Origin: JBFXAF01 sp050184585
Lineage (GTDB): Bacteria; Pseudomonadota; Alphaproteobacteria; Rhizobiales; Rhizobiaceae
DNA length: 64,000 nt
Reading direction: 5' to 3'
Assembly (NCBI GenBank): GCA_050184585.1
Contig: JBFXAF010000001.1
Span: forward strand, 682,001 to 746,000
Shown here: positions 41,419 to 49,877 of the stretch, in pieces
Layout of the letters: every line of letters begins with the position of its first letter
How positions within the stretch are numbered: the stretch's first letter is position 1
The notes under the pieces: generated by a model
Seen by the model: the letters and a program-made list of their open reading frames with translations, nothing else
The model's database searches: none
Told to the model about the DNA's origin: nothing
Made by a program: the position numbers and the translations under genes

Positions 41419-42480
41419 ATGCGAAACCGTCTTTCCGCCATCCTTTCCGCCTGCCTCATGCTTCCCGCCGCCGCGTGGTCGGCGCCGTCGATCGGTGTCG
41501 TCGGGCCTCTCTCCGGCCCGGCGGCTATCCTCGGCGAGCAGATTCGCGACGGCGCGGCGATCGCGGCCGGCGGCGCGGCCGATCTCGCCATCGAGGATGA
41601 TCTGTGCACCGCCGAAGGCGGCCGCAGCGCAGCGGAACGCCTCGTCGCCGCCGACGTGCGCATCGTCGTCGGCTTCCTGTGCACGGAATCGATCGAGGCA
41701 GCCATGCCCGTGCTCGCCGCCGCGGGCATTCCGGCGATCACCGTCGGGGTGCGCACGGACAGTTTGACCGACCGGCGCCTGAAGACGGGATGGCCGGTCT
41801 TCCGGCTGGGGCCGCGCGGTGATTCCGAGCGCGAGGCCGTAGCCGAGATCCTGACCCAGCGCTGGCGGGAAGAACTCTTCGCCATCGTCGACGACGGCAC
41901 CATCTACGCGCGCGAACTCGCTGAATCGCTGAGGCTCGCCGCTGAGCAGTCCGGGCTCGAACCGGTCTTTGTCGACAACTACCGGCCACTGATGGACAAC
42001 CAACTCGCCCTGGTGGGCAGGCTCCGTCGCACCGAGGCGACCCACGTCTTCGTTGGCGGCGACCGTGACGACATCGCCATCCTCGGACGCGACGCGGCGT
42101 CGATCGGAGTGCCGATCACGATCGCCGGCGGCGAAAGCCTGCGCGCCGCGCCCGGCGAGGTCGCGCTTGCCGTTGGAACCCTCATGATCGGCCTGCCGGA
42201 ATGGGCTGACGAGGCGGCGCCGGAGGCGATCGGTGCCCTCGCCGCCCAGAACGTCCTCGCGGAGGGTTATGTGCTGCCGGCCTATGCCGCCGTCGAAATC
42301 GCGCGCGCCGCGCTCGCGGCGGCGGATGCCGGCGGAGATGTCGCCGCGCTGCTTGCCGCACGCGAGTTTCCGACCGCGATCGGCGCCATCGATTTCGACG
42401 AGAACGGCGACCTGGCGCGAAATCCGTTCGGCCTGTTTCGTTACGATGGCGAGCGTTTCCGGCCCGTCGCGGCGGACTGA
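41419..42480 (+). CDS. periplasmic branched-chain-amino-acid-type ABC transporter binding protein
   Basis: A 353-residue protein with signal peptide (LSAILSACLMLPAAAWSA) and a Leu/Ile/Val-binding (periplasmic binding protein type I) fold: IGVVGPLSGPAAILGEQIRDGAAIAA, VRIVVGFLCTESIEAAMPVLAAAGIPAITVGV, ILTQRWREELFAIVDDGTIYARELAESLRLAAEQSGLEPV, and the ADAGGDVAALLAAREFPTAIGAIDFDENGDLARNPF end. Permease and ATPase genes are not adjacent, so it may act with distant ones or as a sensor. It precedes a P1-type aminopeptidase gene by 3 bases, so peptides or amino-acid amides are a possible ligand. Confidence 0.85.
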   Translation: MRNRLSAILSACLMLPAAAWSAPSIGVVGPLSGPAAILGEQIRDGAAIAAGGAADLAIEDDLCTAEGGRSAAERLVAADVRIVVGFLCTESIEAAMPVLAAAGIPAITVGVRTDSLTDRRLKTGWPVFRLGPRGDSEREAVAEILTQRWREELFAIVDDGTIYARELAESLRLAAEQSGLEPVFVDNYRPLMDNQLALVGRLRRTEATHVFVGGDRDDIAILGRDAASIGVPITIAGGESLRAAPGEVALAVGTLMIGLPEWADEAAPEAIGALAAQNVLAEGYVLPAYAAVEIARAALAAADAGGDVAALLAAREFPTAIGAIDFDENGDLARNPFGLFRYDGERFRPVAAD

Positions 42481-42483
42481 AGC

Positions 42484-43488
42484 ATGTTCGTTGCTGGTCC
42501 GCGCAATCTCCTGACCGACGTCGCCGGGCTCACGGTCGGCAACGTCTCCGACGACGAGGTCAAGACCGGCGTGACCGCGGTGATCTGCGATGAACCCGCG
42601 GTCGCGGCCGTCCAGGTGCTCGGCGGCTCGCCGGGTACGCGCGAGACCGATCTCCTCGAACCCCACAACACCGTCGACACGGTCAACGCCGTCGTGCTGT
42701 CCGGCGGGTCGGCATTCGGGCTGGACGCCGCGTCCGGCGTGCAGGCGGCGCTGAGGGAGCGCGGGGTCGGCTTCGCCGTGCGCGACATCCATATCCCCAT
42801 CGTGCCGGCGGCGATCCTGTTCGACCTGCAGAATGGCGGCGACAAGGACTGGGGCCGCTACCCGCCCTATCGGGACCTCGGCTACGCTGCGGTGGGAGCG
42901 GCGTCGCGCGATTTCGCGATCGGTACCGCGGGAGCCGGGACCGGCGCGTTGACCGCGGGCCTCAAGGGCGGGCTGGGGTCCGCGTCTGTCCGGCTTGCCG
43001 GTGGCGTCACCGTCGCCGCGCTGGTCGCGGTCAACCCGACGGGGAGCGTCACGTTCGGAGACACGCGGCATTTCTGGGCCGCCCCGTTCGAGATTGGCGA
43101 CGAGTTCGGCGGGCTCGGCCTGCCATCGTCCCTGCCGGCCGACGCCCAGCGGGTCAGGCTCAAATTCCGCGATGCCATGAATGGCGTCGAGAACACCACC
43201 ATCGGCGTCATCGCAACGGACGCCGTGCTTTCCAAGGCGGCTGCCAAGCGCCTCGCCATCGCGGCCCATGACGGTTACGCGCGCGCAATCTGGCCGGCGC
43301 ACACCCAGGTGGACGGGGACCTCGTCTTCGCGCTTGCCACGGGCAAGAGCGGCATCGCGCCCGACCAGGAGGCGGCGGTCGAGATCGGCGCGGCGGCCGC
43401 CGCAGTGATGGCCCGCGCCGTTGCCCGAGGCGTCTTCGCCGCGACGCCGATGCCCGGCGACGTCATGCCGGTGTGGTCGGCGCGGTAG
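42484..43488 (+). CDS. P1 family peptidase (DmpA/BapA-type aminopeptidase)
   Basis: A 334-residue S58-family peptidase. The start MFVAGPRNLLTDVAGLTVGNVSDDEVKTGVTAVIC, HNTVDTVNAVVLSGGSAFGLDAASGVQAAL, AVVGAASRDFAIGTAGAGTGALTAGLKGGLG-like stretches and the autocleavage region GVENTTIGVIATDAVLSK are typical. Family members are made as one chain and cleave themselves to expose an N-terminal nucleophile; they release beta- or D-residues from peptides. No signal peptide, so cytoplasmic. It lies 3 bases after the binding-protein gene. Confidence 0.87.
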   Translation: MFVAGPRNLLTDVAGLTVGNVSDDEVKTGVTAVICDEPAVAAVQVLGGSPGTRETDLLEPHNTVDTVNAVVLSGGSAFGLDAASGVQAALRERGVGFAVRDIHIPIVPAAILFDLQNGGDKDWGRYPPYRDLGYAAVGAASRDFAIGTAGAGTGALTAGLKGGLGSASVRLAGGVTVAALVAVNPTGSVTFGDTRHFWAAPFEIGDEFGGLGLPSSLPADAQRVRLKFRDAMNGVENTTIGVIATDAVLSKAAAKRLAIAAHDGYARAIWPAHTQVDGDLVFALATGKSGIAPDQEAAVEIGAAAAAVMARAVARGVFAATPMPGDVMPVWSAR

Positions 43489-44129
43489 AGCGCCGCTTCG
43501 GTGGACAAATTCTCCACCCGCCTCGAGCGATATCAACCACTTCCCCGATTTCTGCACCCGTTTTCTCCACCTGCCTCGCTACCCGGCTATCCTAGGCCCG
43601 TTCCTCCCTCGGGAACGCCGGTCATGACGGTGATTGCGCGGGGCGGAACCGGCGCCTCCGGTGGTGGCTCGTAACCATCGCCCGGGGAGGCTCCGCCGAA
43701 GGTTCCCCTGCGGGCAACAGGACCCGTGCGTGCCGGACGGTTGCACTTAACCCTCCGGAGCCGACGAAAGGAGGCGACGGAGGGGAAGCGGATCGGGCGG
43801 GCGCCAAAAGTCGCCGGCGGGGCGCGAGGATCGCGCCACGTATTATCAGTTCGGAAGGCACGGCCCTCGCGCCCCGCTTCCCGACCTTTCAATTCAGTGG
43901 CCAGACGGAGGATTCCGGGCGTGGCGAGGATGAACCGCGCCTCCGCCACCTCGTCATCCTCGTGCGACCGGAGCGAAGCGGAGCGAGACGCGAGGATCCA
44001 TGCCTGAACGGAGACGCGATGCCGGCGGTCCCGGACATCCTGCACTGATGGCGAAGGTGGAGACGTTCCGGAATGGACTTTCGGATCAAGCATCGCTCGC
44101 CCAGGGATCACCGGCGCCGTCGTGATCCG
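43489..44129. other. 640-base non-coding region with strong hairpin
   Basis: No supported gene. It holds a perfect 12-bp inverted repeat, CGGGGCGCGAGG (43818-43829) and CCTCGCGCCCCG (43865-43876), around a 35-base loop, an AGGCGACGGAGGGG-type repetitive tract upstream (43740-43790), and the palindromic repeat at 43953-44004. Short frames on the minus strand over 43587-44111 are GC-rich and lack a family. The hairpin and length leave room for a structured RNA. Confidence 0.45.
43953..44004. repeat. rhizobial-type intergenic palindromic repeat
   Basis: The unit runs from GTCATCCTCGTGCGACC to CGCGAGGATCCATGCC, with CATCCTCG/CGAGGAT-type complementary ends around an AGCGAAGCGGAGCG core. It resembles repeats scattered between genes in rhizobial chromosomes (from memory). 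Confidence 0.5.
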
Positions 44130-45221
44130 CTACAGCTCCACCGCCCTGCCCGTCCGCGCCGATTCTTCCGCCGCCGCCCCGATCGTCACCGCCTTCAGCC
44201 CGTCGTCCAGCGACACCTCCGGCGCGCCGCCATGGCGCACGAGGTCGGCGAACTTCCGGTGCTGGAAGAACGTGGAGCCGTGATGGTCGCCCGCCGCCAG
44301 CACCTTGTGATCGACGTCGACCGTCTCCCGGCGCTCGATCTTGGTGTCGCGCGGCGAGATCACGATCTCGGACGATCTCTCCTGTCCGTCGACCGAGAAG
44401 CGCGCCGGACCAGGGACCAGCGCGTCGATGCGGCCGCGGTCGCCGGTGACCGACACCTGTTCCTGCCAGTAGGAGCCCTCGGCGAACATGCACAGATCCA
44501 GCATCGCCCTGACGCCGTTCTCGAAATCGACGACCACGAAGACGTTGTCGAGGATGTCGGGCGTTCGCCCCCGGTAGCGTTCGTCGAGGAAATTCACGTC
44601 CATGCCGCCGGAGGCGTAGACGCGTTTGGCCTCGGCGCCGGCGAGCAGCCGCATCAGGTCGAAGAAATGGCAGCACTTCTCCACCAGCGTGCCGCCGGTG
44701 TTTTCGGCGAAGCGGTTCCAGTCGCCGACCTTCCGCAGGAACGGGAAGCGGTGTTCGCGGATCGAGATCATCCAGGCCCGGCCGGCGGCGCCCGCCCTCA
44801 GTTCTTCCATCAGCCGCTGCATCGGCGGCATGTAGCGGTATTCCATCGCGACCCACACGGGTCCCCTGCCGGCCGCGGCGGCGATGATGGCCCGACACTC
44901 CTCGACGGAAATGCCGAGCGGCTTCTCGACCAGGATCGGTTTGCCTGTCGCCAGCACGTCGCGCATGATCGCCGCGTGCGTGTGGTTCGGACTGGCGATG
45001 ACATAGGCATCGACGGGGTCGGCCGCGATCAGGTCGCGATGGTCGCGGAAGGCGCGGCAGCCCTCCCCAGCGAGCGCCTGCGCCGACGCGCGCATGCCCT
45101 CGTCCGGGTCCGACACCGCCGCGACGACCGCGTCACCCAGGAGCGCGATGTTGCGCATGTGCTCGTGGCCCATCATGCCCGACCCGATGATGGCGTAGCG
45201 TATGCGGTCGGTCGCGCTCAC
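44130..45221 (-). CDS. Gfo/Idh/MocA family oxidoreductase
   Basis: A 363-residue NAD(P)-dependent dehydrogenase. Rossmann start YAIIGSGMMGHEHMRNIALL, then VIASPNHTHAAIMRDVLATGKPILVEKPLG with the EKP motif, and GGTLVEKCCHFFDLMRLLAG with its catalytic His. C-terminal half is the usual alpha/beta sheet domain. Start GTG 45221 overlaps the stop of the FucI-like gene as GTGA. It would oxidise or reduce a sugar, polyol or sugar acid. Its neighbours, an isomerase and a PfkB kinase, suggest one sugar pathway. Confidence 0.88.
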   Translation of the reverse strand: MSATDRIRYAIIGSGMMGHEHMRNIALLGDAVVAAVSDPDEGMRASAQALAGEGCRAFRDHRDLIAADPVDAYVIASPNHTHAAIMRDVLATGKPILVEKPLGISVEECRAIIAAAAGRGPVWVAMEYRYMPPMQRLMEELRAGAAGRAWMISIREHRFPFLRKVGDWNRFAENTGGTLVEKCCHFFDLMRLLAGAEAKRVYASGGMDVNFLDERYRGRTPDILDNVFVVVDFENGVRAMLDLCMFAEGSYWQEQVSVTGDRGRIDALVPGPARFSVDGQERSSEIVISPRDTKIERRETVDVDHKVLAAGDHHGSTFFQHRKFADLVRHGGAPEVSLDDGLKAVTIGAAAEESARTGRAVEL

Positions 45222-46621
45222 AGGTCGAACACCGGGATGCCGAGGGCGTGCGCGGCCGATTCCAGCGTGGCGCGGTGGTCGCCATAGGCAAGTGCCAGGT
45301 GATGCTCCAGGGCCCCGTCCATGATGGCGGCCAGCACCGATCTGGCGCCGGCATCGAAGCGGACGACGCCCGACGTTCCGGTGAAGGCCATCGGCCGCGC
45401 AAGCATCTCGCCACCGCCGATGACCGCCGAGACCCTGCCCCTCGCCTGACTGACGCGGAAGAAGGTGACGCGCCCCCCCTTCAGGGGGAATTCGAAGAGA
45501 AGTGGCATCTTTCTGTTGGTGTGGATCGTCGCTCGCGCCTTGAAGGTCGGCTCCATCATGGAGGCGGGCGCCTGGCCGCAATGCCAGACGACGCCCGTGT
45601 CGTCTGCGATGTCGATGTCGACGAGATCGGCGAGGAAGGCAGGCTGGTCGGCGATCTTCTGGAGCAGGAGCGTGGTCAGCGCGCCATAGACGTCGGCCTC
45701 GCAGGCGCAGGGAATGCGCCGTTCTCCCATCATCGACACCGGGCCGCAGACCGCCCCGCCATATTCTGTGAATGTCTCCGGCCAGCAGCGAATGGCGAAG
45801 GCGTCGTAACGACCCTCGTCGCGCATGCCGGCCAGCGCGGCGCGAAGCCGCAGCGAGCGGTCGAGCTCTGCCTGGTCGACCGCGTCCAGGCCGCCGGCCA
45901 CGGCGGCGGCTGCCGCGCGTTCGACGGCGACCTTGGTTCTTGGCACACGCTTGGCCCGCGCGAAGAAATCCGTGAGGTCGATACGCTCGACGCGTACGTC
46001 CGCAAGCTCGGACAGGCGTCCGGGATCGTAGTCGCAGGTGTGGAAGCCGGCCGGCCGCTCGCCGATGCGCCCGATGCGCGCGCCGCGCATCGCCGCGACG
46101 GCTTCCGCGCCCTCGATATTGGCCTCGATGGCGGGACGCAGCTCGCGCGGTGCGCTATCTCGTCCGCCGGCGAGCAGTTCGTCGAGCGCCTTGCCGATGT
46201 CCTTCGCCTCGGGTGCAGCATAGAGGTAGCCAAACGCCTTCCCGGTGACGCCGAGCGCGTGTGCGGCGAGGTTGAGGCCACAGAAGGCGTTGAGCCTCAG
46301 GCGCCCGCCGAGCCGGGGTTCGGGTATGGCCCAGATCGCGACCGGACTGGCGAACGAACCGGCGATCTCGACGGCCATCGCCGCGTCGGTGAACGTGACC
46401 TGCAGGATGAGGACGCGGTCCGGTTTCTCGCTCACTAGCAGGGCCAGCGCCCGCTGTGCGGCGGCTGCGTCGAACAAAAGCTCGCGAGACCCGGACAGCC
46501 GGTGTCCCGATCGTTCCAGCGCCGCGAACATGGCGGCCGCACGCTCCTCCGCATAGGGAACGTCGAACGTCGGCCGCGCCAGCGGCAGGACGCCTACGGT
46601 AAGGCGTGCCTTGTTTTTCAT
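45218..46621 (-). CDS. L-fucose/L-arabinose isomerase-like protein
   Basis: A 467-residue protein of the FucI/AraA-like superfamily. The N-terminal RLTVGVLPLARPTFDVPYAEERAAAMFAALERSG and LILQVTFTDAAMAVEIAGSFASPVAIWAIPEPRLGGRLRLNAFCGLNLAAHAL fit the substrate-binding lobes; the C-terminal RIPCACEADVYGALTTLLLQ, HCGQAP and GGEMLARPMAFTGTSGVVRFDAG fit the metal-binding part. Known members interconvert aldoses and ketoses with Mn2+. This uncharacterised branch is of normal length. It is the promoter-proximal partner of the oxidoreductase gene. Confidence 0.75.
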   Translation of the reverse strand: MKNKARLTVGVLPLARPTFDVPYAEERAAAMFAALERSGHRLSGSRELLFDAAAAQRALALLVSEKPDRVLILQVTFTDAAMAVEIAGSFASPVAIWAIPEPRLGGRLRLNAFCGLNLAAHALGVTGKAFGYLYAAPEAKDIGKALDELLAGGRDSAPRELRPAIEANIEGAEAVAAMRGARIGRIGERPAGFHTCDYDPGRLSELADVRVERIDLTDFFARAKRVPRTKVAVERAAAAAVAGGLDAVDQAELDRSLRLRAALAGMRDEGRYDAFAIRCWPETFTEYGGAVCGPVSMMGERRIPCACEADVYGALTTLLLQKIADQPAFLADLVDIDIADDTGVVWHCGQAPASMMEPTFKARATIHTNRKMPLLFEFPLKGGRVTFFRVSQARGRVSAVIGGGEMLARPMAFTGTSGVVRFDAGARSVLAAIMDGALEHHLALAYGDHRATLESAAHALGIPVFDL

Positions 46622-46666
46622 CAGCCTTTCGCGTCCCTATATGACGAAGACGGAACTGGAGGCCGG

Positions 46667-47221
46667 ATGCTGCGACTGACGCTTGCTCTTTGTATCGCCC
46701 TCTTGAGCGCGCCGGCCGGCGCCACGGAAGCCGGGTGGGCACTGCTCAGGGAAGGCGGCCACGTCGTCGTCCTGCGCCACGCGATGGCAAGCGGCGCCGT
46801 CGATCCGCCGAACGTCGACCCGGAGAACTGCGCGACACAGCGCAACCTGACCGAGCGCGGCAAACAGCAGGCGCGAAAGATCGGCGCGCTGTTCGCGGCG
46901 CGCGCCGCGAATGCCGACCGAGTTCTGTCCAGCCGGTACTGCCGCACGATGGAGACCGCTCGCCTTGCGTTCGGCGACAGGGACCTCGAACCGTTCGAGG
47001 CGCTCGACCCCGCGGCGGCCGGGTCGCCCGAGGCGGAACCCAACAAGGCGGCCGTCATGGCCGAGGTCGCGAACTTCGTCGGCTCGGGGAACCTTGTGAT
47101 GGTCACCCATCTCGACGTCATCCAGGCGCTGACCGGAGCCGGTGCGCGCGAGGGCGAGGCGATCGTCGTGCGCGCCGACGGCGACCGGCTGCATGTGCTG
47201 GCGCGCATCGTCTTCAACTGA
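46667..47221 (+). CDS. secreted histidine phosphatase family protein
   Basis: A 184-residue exported protein: signal peptide LRLTLALCIALLSAPAGA, then the phosphohistidine motif VVVLRHAMASG with downstream LTERGKQQARKIGALFAARAANADRVLSSRYCRTMETARLAFG and the second His in LVMVTHLDVIQALTG. Belongs to the branch resembling SixA/phosphoglycerate-mutase proteins. ATG 46667 has GGAGG 5 bases upstream. It diverges from the isomerase gene and is probably unrelated to it. Its end is 19 bases from the convergent kinase gene. Confidence 0.85.
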   Translation: MLRLTLALCIALLSAPAGATEAGWALLREGGHVVVLRHAMASGAVDPPNVDPENCATQRNLTERGKQQARKIGALFAARAANADRVLSSRYCRTMETARLAFGDRDLEPFEALDPAAAGSPEAEPNKAAVMAEVANFVGSGNLVMVTHLDVIQALTGAGAREGEAIVVRADGDRLHVLARIVFN

Positions 47222-47240
47222 ACGTTCCAACACGGCCGGA

Positions 47241-48137
47241 TCACGAACGCGCCCTCATGAAGGTCTCCGCCTCGGCCCGACCCGGCGCGCCGGCGCGCCC
47301 GCCGAAGCGTGTACACTTGATTGCCGCCGCCGCATTGGCGAGCCGGATCGCCTCGGTCTCGTCGGCGCCCTCGCCCAGCGCGAGGGCGAACGCGCCGTGC
47401 CACACGTCTCCCGCGCCAAGCGTGTCGACCACCTCGACCGGGTAGGCGGGCACATGGCCGGTCTCGCCCTTCGCCAGGAAGGTCACGCCGTGTTCGCCAT
47501 CGGTGACGCAGACCCACGCACCGGTCTCTGCCGCCGCCTGCCTCAAGCCTCGCTCGATGTCGCCGTGGCCGCAATAATCCCGCAGGCCCTGGCGTGAGAA
47601 GGCGACATGCGTTCCGGCGCGGATCGTCGCAAGGGCCTCGCGTGTTGGCGCCTCGGCGTCGACGATCGCCGGCAGCCCTCTCGCCTTCGCCGCGTCGAGC
47701 ACCGCCGGACCGCCCTGCGGCCATCGCGTATCGGCGAGCGCGGCGTCGAACCGATCCGGCAGCATGGGGGTCAGCCAGTCCGCGTCGAAGCTCATCCCCA
47801 TGTCACGGTAGTTGACGATCTGGCGTTCTCCCTTGGCGTCGATGAACACCGACGAGAAGGAGGAGCGCTTGCCGTCGAAGCGCCGGACAAGCGTCGTGTC
47901 GACGTTCTCGCGGGCGAGGTCGGCAAGGATCATGTCGGCGATCGCGTCGTCTCCCAGCCGCGTCGCCAGCAGGGCTCGGCCTCCGAGCCGCGCCACCGCC
48001 ACGGCGGCGTTTGCAGCGCCCCCGCCGCCGACGATCTCTGCATCCCTGGCGCGATACTTCTCGGCGCGGCGCGGCATCTCGTCGATCCTGAAGACGAAAT
48101 CGATGACGGCGACGCCGGCAATGAGGACAGTGGTCAT
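47241..48137 (-). CDS. PfkB family carbohydrate kinase
   Basis: A 298-residue ribokinase-like sugar kinase. Signatures are VGGGGAANAAVAVARLGGRALLATRLGDD near the N-terminus and the ATP-site motif VVDTLGAGDVWHGAFALAL with catalytic Asp. ATG 48137 is used; an upstream frame adds basic non-family residues. The substrate may be a ketose product of the FucI-like enzyme, although the phosphatase gene of opposite strand lies between. A palindrome (48178-48198) precedes it. Confidence 0.88.
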   Translation of the reverse strand: MTTVLIAGVAVIDFVFRIDEMPRRAEKYRARDAEIVGGGGAANAAVAVARLGGRALLATRLGDDAIADMILADLARENVDTTLVRRFDGKRSSFSSVFIDAKGERQIVNYRDMGMSFDADWLTPMLPDRFDAALADTRWPQGGPAVLDAAKARGLPAIVDAEAPTREALATIRAGTHVAFSRQGLRDYCGHGDIERGLRQAAAETGAWVCVTDGEHGVTFLAKGETGHVPAYPVEVVDTLGAGDVWHGAFALALGEGADETEAIRLANAAAAIKCTRFGGRAGAPGRAEAETFMRARS

Positions 48138-48177
48138 TCTGGATGGACGGCGCTGCGGACGCGCCACCCTAGGCCAA

Positions 48178-48198
48178 GTCTTATATAAGATACAAGAC
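48178..48198. promoter_or_regulatory. palindromic operator candidate before the PfkB kinase gene
   Basis: TCTTATATAAGA is an exact 12-bp palindrome (48179-48190); the wider block begins GTCTT and ends AAGAC. It lies about 40 bases upstream of the kinase start. A related sequence, GTCTTATACAAGAC, occurs before soeA at 57736-57749. The form resembles GntR/FadR-type operators. Confidence 0.5.
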
Positions 48199-48365
48199 TC
48201 ATGCTCAAAATCGCGGGAGACCGGCTTTCGCGCGTCCGCGTCAGCGACGCATCGACGCCGAACAATCGACGGTAACCGAGCCGCGACATTCGCCCTTTTC
48301 CTGCCGGCGAAACTCGACTAGACAGCCGAAACTCCCGAAGACCTCCGCGCAATCGAGGGAATGCC

Positions 48366-48647
48366 GTGCCGACAACGTTCGAGAAAGTCGCCAAGATCAT
48401 CGCCGATACGAGCGAGATCGATATCGAGACGATTACGCCTGAAAGCCACACGATCGACGATCTCGGGATCGACAGCCTCGACTTCCTCGACATCGTTTTC
48501 GCGATCGACAAGGAGTTCGGCATCAAGGTGCCGCTCGAGCGCTGGACCCAGGACGTCAATGACGGCAAGGTCTCGACCGAGGAATACTTCGTCATGAAGA
48601 ACCTCTGCGCCAAGATCGACGCGCTCGTCGCCGCAAAGGCCGCGTGA
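48366..48647 (+). CDS. acpXL: acyl carrier protein AcpXL
   Basis: A 93-residue acyl carrier protein that carries the C28-type very-long-chain acid for lipid A in rhizobia and brucellae. The phosphopantetheine Ser is in DLGIDSLDFLDIVFAIDKEFGIKVPLE (Ser37). The sequence FEKVAKIIADTSEID...TITPESHTIDD and its long end KNLCAKIDAL match AcpXL rather than AcpP. Start GTG 48366. The next gene begins at or after its stop (GTGA 48644). Confidence 0.95.
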   Translation: MPTTFEKVAKIIADTSEIDIETITPESHTIDDLGIDSLDFLDIVFAIDKEFGIKVPLERWTQDVNDGKVSTEEYFVMKNLCAKIDALVAAKAA

Positions 48648-48682
48648 CGACCGCCGCGCACCTCGAAGGATCGCGGACGGCC

Positions 48683-49861
48683 ATGAGCGCGCACGATGTC
48701 CTGATAACCGGCATCGGCCTCGTTTCCTCCCTGGGCCAAGGGATCGACGCGCATTGGCAGGCATTGTCGGCGAGCGCGAAACCGGTGCTCGATGCGGAGC
48801 GCTTCGCCCCCTACACCGTCCACCCCCTGCCCGAAATTGACTGGAACCTGCAGATCGCCAAGCGTGGCGACCAGCGCCAGATGGAGACATGGCAGCGGCT
48901 CGGCACCTACACCGCCGGGATGGCGCTGGACGACGCAGGCATCAAGGGCGACGAGGCGCTCTGCGCATCGATGGACATGATCGTCGCCGCCGGCGGCGGC
49001 GAACGCGATCAGACGGTCGACGAGGCCATTCTGGCGGCGTCGGAGGCGCGCAACGACCATGGAATCCTGCTCAACGAGAAATTGACGACCGAACTTCGTC
49101 CGACCCTCTTCCTGGCGCAGCTCTCCAACCTTCTCGCCGGCAACATCTCGATCGTGCACAAGGTCACCGGTTCGTCGATGACCTTCATGGGCGAGGAAGG
49201 CTCGGGCGTGGCGGCGGTCGAGACGGCGGCGGCGCGCATTCGCGTAGGCCAGTCGACCCACGCCCTGGTCGGAGGCGCCTACAACGCCGAACATCCCGAC
49301 ATGCTGCTTGGCTACGAGCTCGGCGGTTACCTGCACCGCGGCCCCTGGAAGCCGGTCTGGCAGCGTGCAGGGTCCGAAGGCGGCGGCGTCGTCACCGGCT
49401 CGGGCGCCGCCTTCCTGGTGCTGGAGTCCCGCGAGCATGCGCAACGCCGCGGCCGCAAGGCCTATGCTGAACTGGGTCCGGTTCGATCCGGCCGCGCGAG
49501 CAGGTCCGGCGAAGCGCTTGCACCGGCACTCATCGACATGTTCGCCGGTGAGGCCGGCCCCGGAGCCGCGCTCGTGATATCCGGCGCGTCCGGCGCCAAA
49601 TTGGCGACCGCCGCCGAAGCCGCGGCGCTCGCGGCTTCCGGCCTGGCCGCCCGTCGCGGCATCGCCACCACCACCGGGCATCTGAGGGAAGCCCAGTTCC
49701 CCTTCGTCGTCGGAATCGCCGCGGCGCTCGTCGCCAGACGGAGCGCGTTGCCGCCGCTCGATCCGACCGAAGCCGCGCATGCCGGTCCCATGGACCGGGT
49801 GCTTGCCACCGCCGTCGGCTTCCATCGCTTCGAGGGCGCTGCCATGGTGTCCGCCGCGTGA
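48683..49861 (+). CDS. fabF2XL: beta-ketoacyl-ACP synthase-like FabF2XL, lacking the catalytic Cys
   Basis: A 392-residue thiolase-fold protein (ATG 48683, DVLITGIGLVSSLGQGIDAHW; GTG 48644 overlapping acpXL is an alternative start). At the usual nucleophile the sequence is KVTGSSMTFMGEEGSGVAAVETA: no Cys. The second half keeps GHLREAQFPFVVGIAAALVA. It resembles a chain-length factor and probably pairs with the FabF1XL synthase downstream, as in KS/CLF heterodimers. It belongs to the lipid A very-long-chain acid cluster. Confidence 0.87.
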   Translation: MSAHDVLITGIGLVSSLGQGIDAHWQALSASAKPVLDAERFAPYTVHPLPEIDWNLQIAKRGDQRQMETWQRLGTYTAGMALDDAGIKGDEALCASMDMIVAAGGGERDQTVDEAILAASEARNDHGILLNEKLTTELRPTLFLAQLSNLLAGNISIVHKVTGSSMTFMGEEGSGVAAVETAAARIRVGQSTHALVGGAYNAEHPDMLLGYELGGYLHRGPWKPVWQRAGSEGGGVVTGSGAAFLVLESREHAQRRGRKAYAELGPVRSGRASRSGEALAPALIDMFAGEAGPGAALVISGASGAKLATAAEAAALAASGLAARRGIATTTGHLREAQFPFVVGIAAALVARRSALPPLDPTEAAHAGPMDRVLATAVGFHRFEGAAMVSAA

Positions 49862-49877
49862 CAGCGAGACGAGACCG

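Noticed and set aside
41362..43557. 731-codon minus-strand frame
   Set aside because: Antisense to the binding-protein and P1 peptidase genes; a GC-rich frame without motifs.
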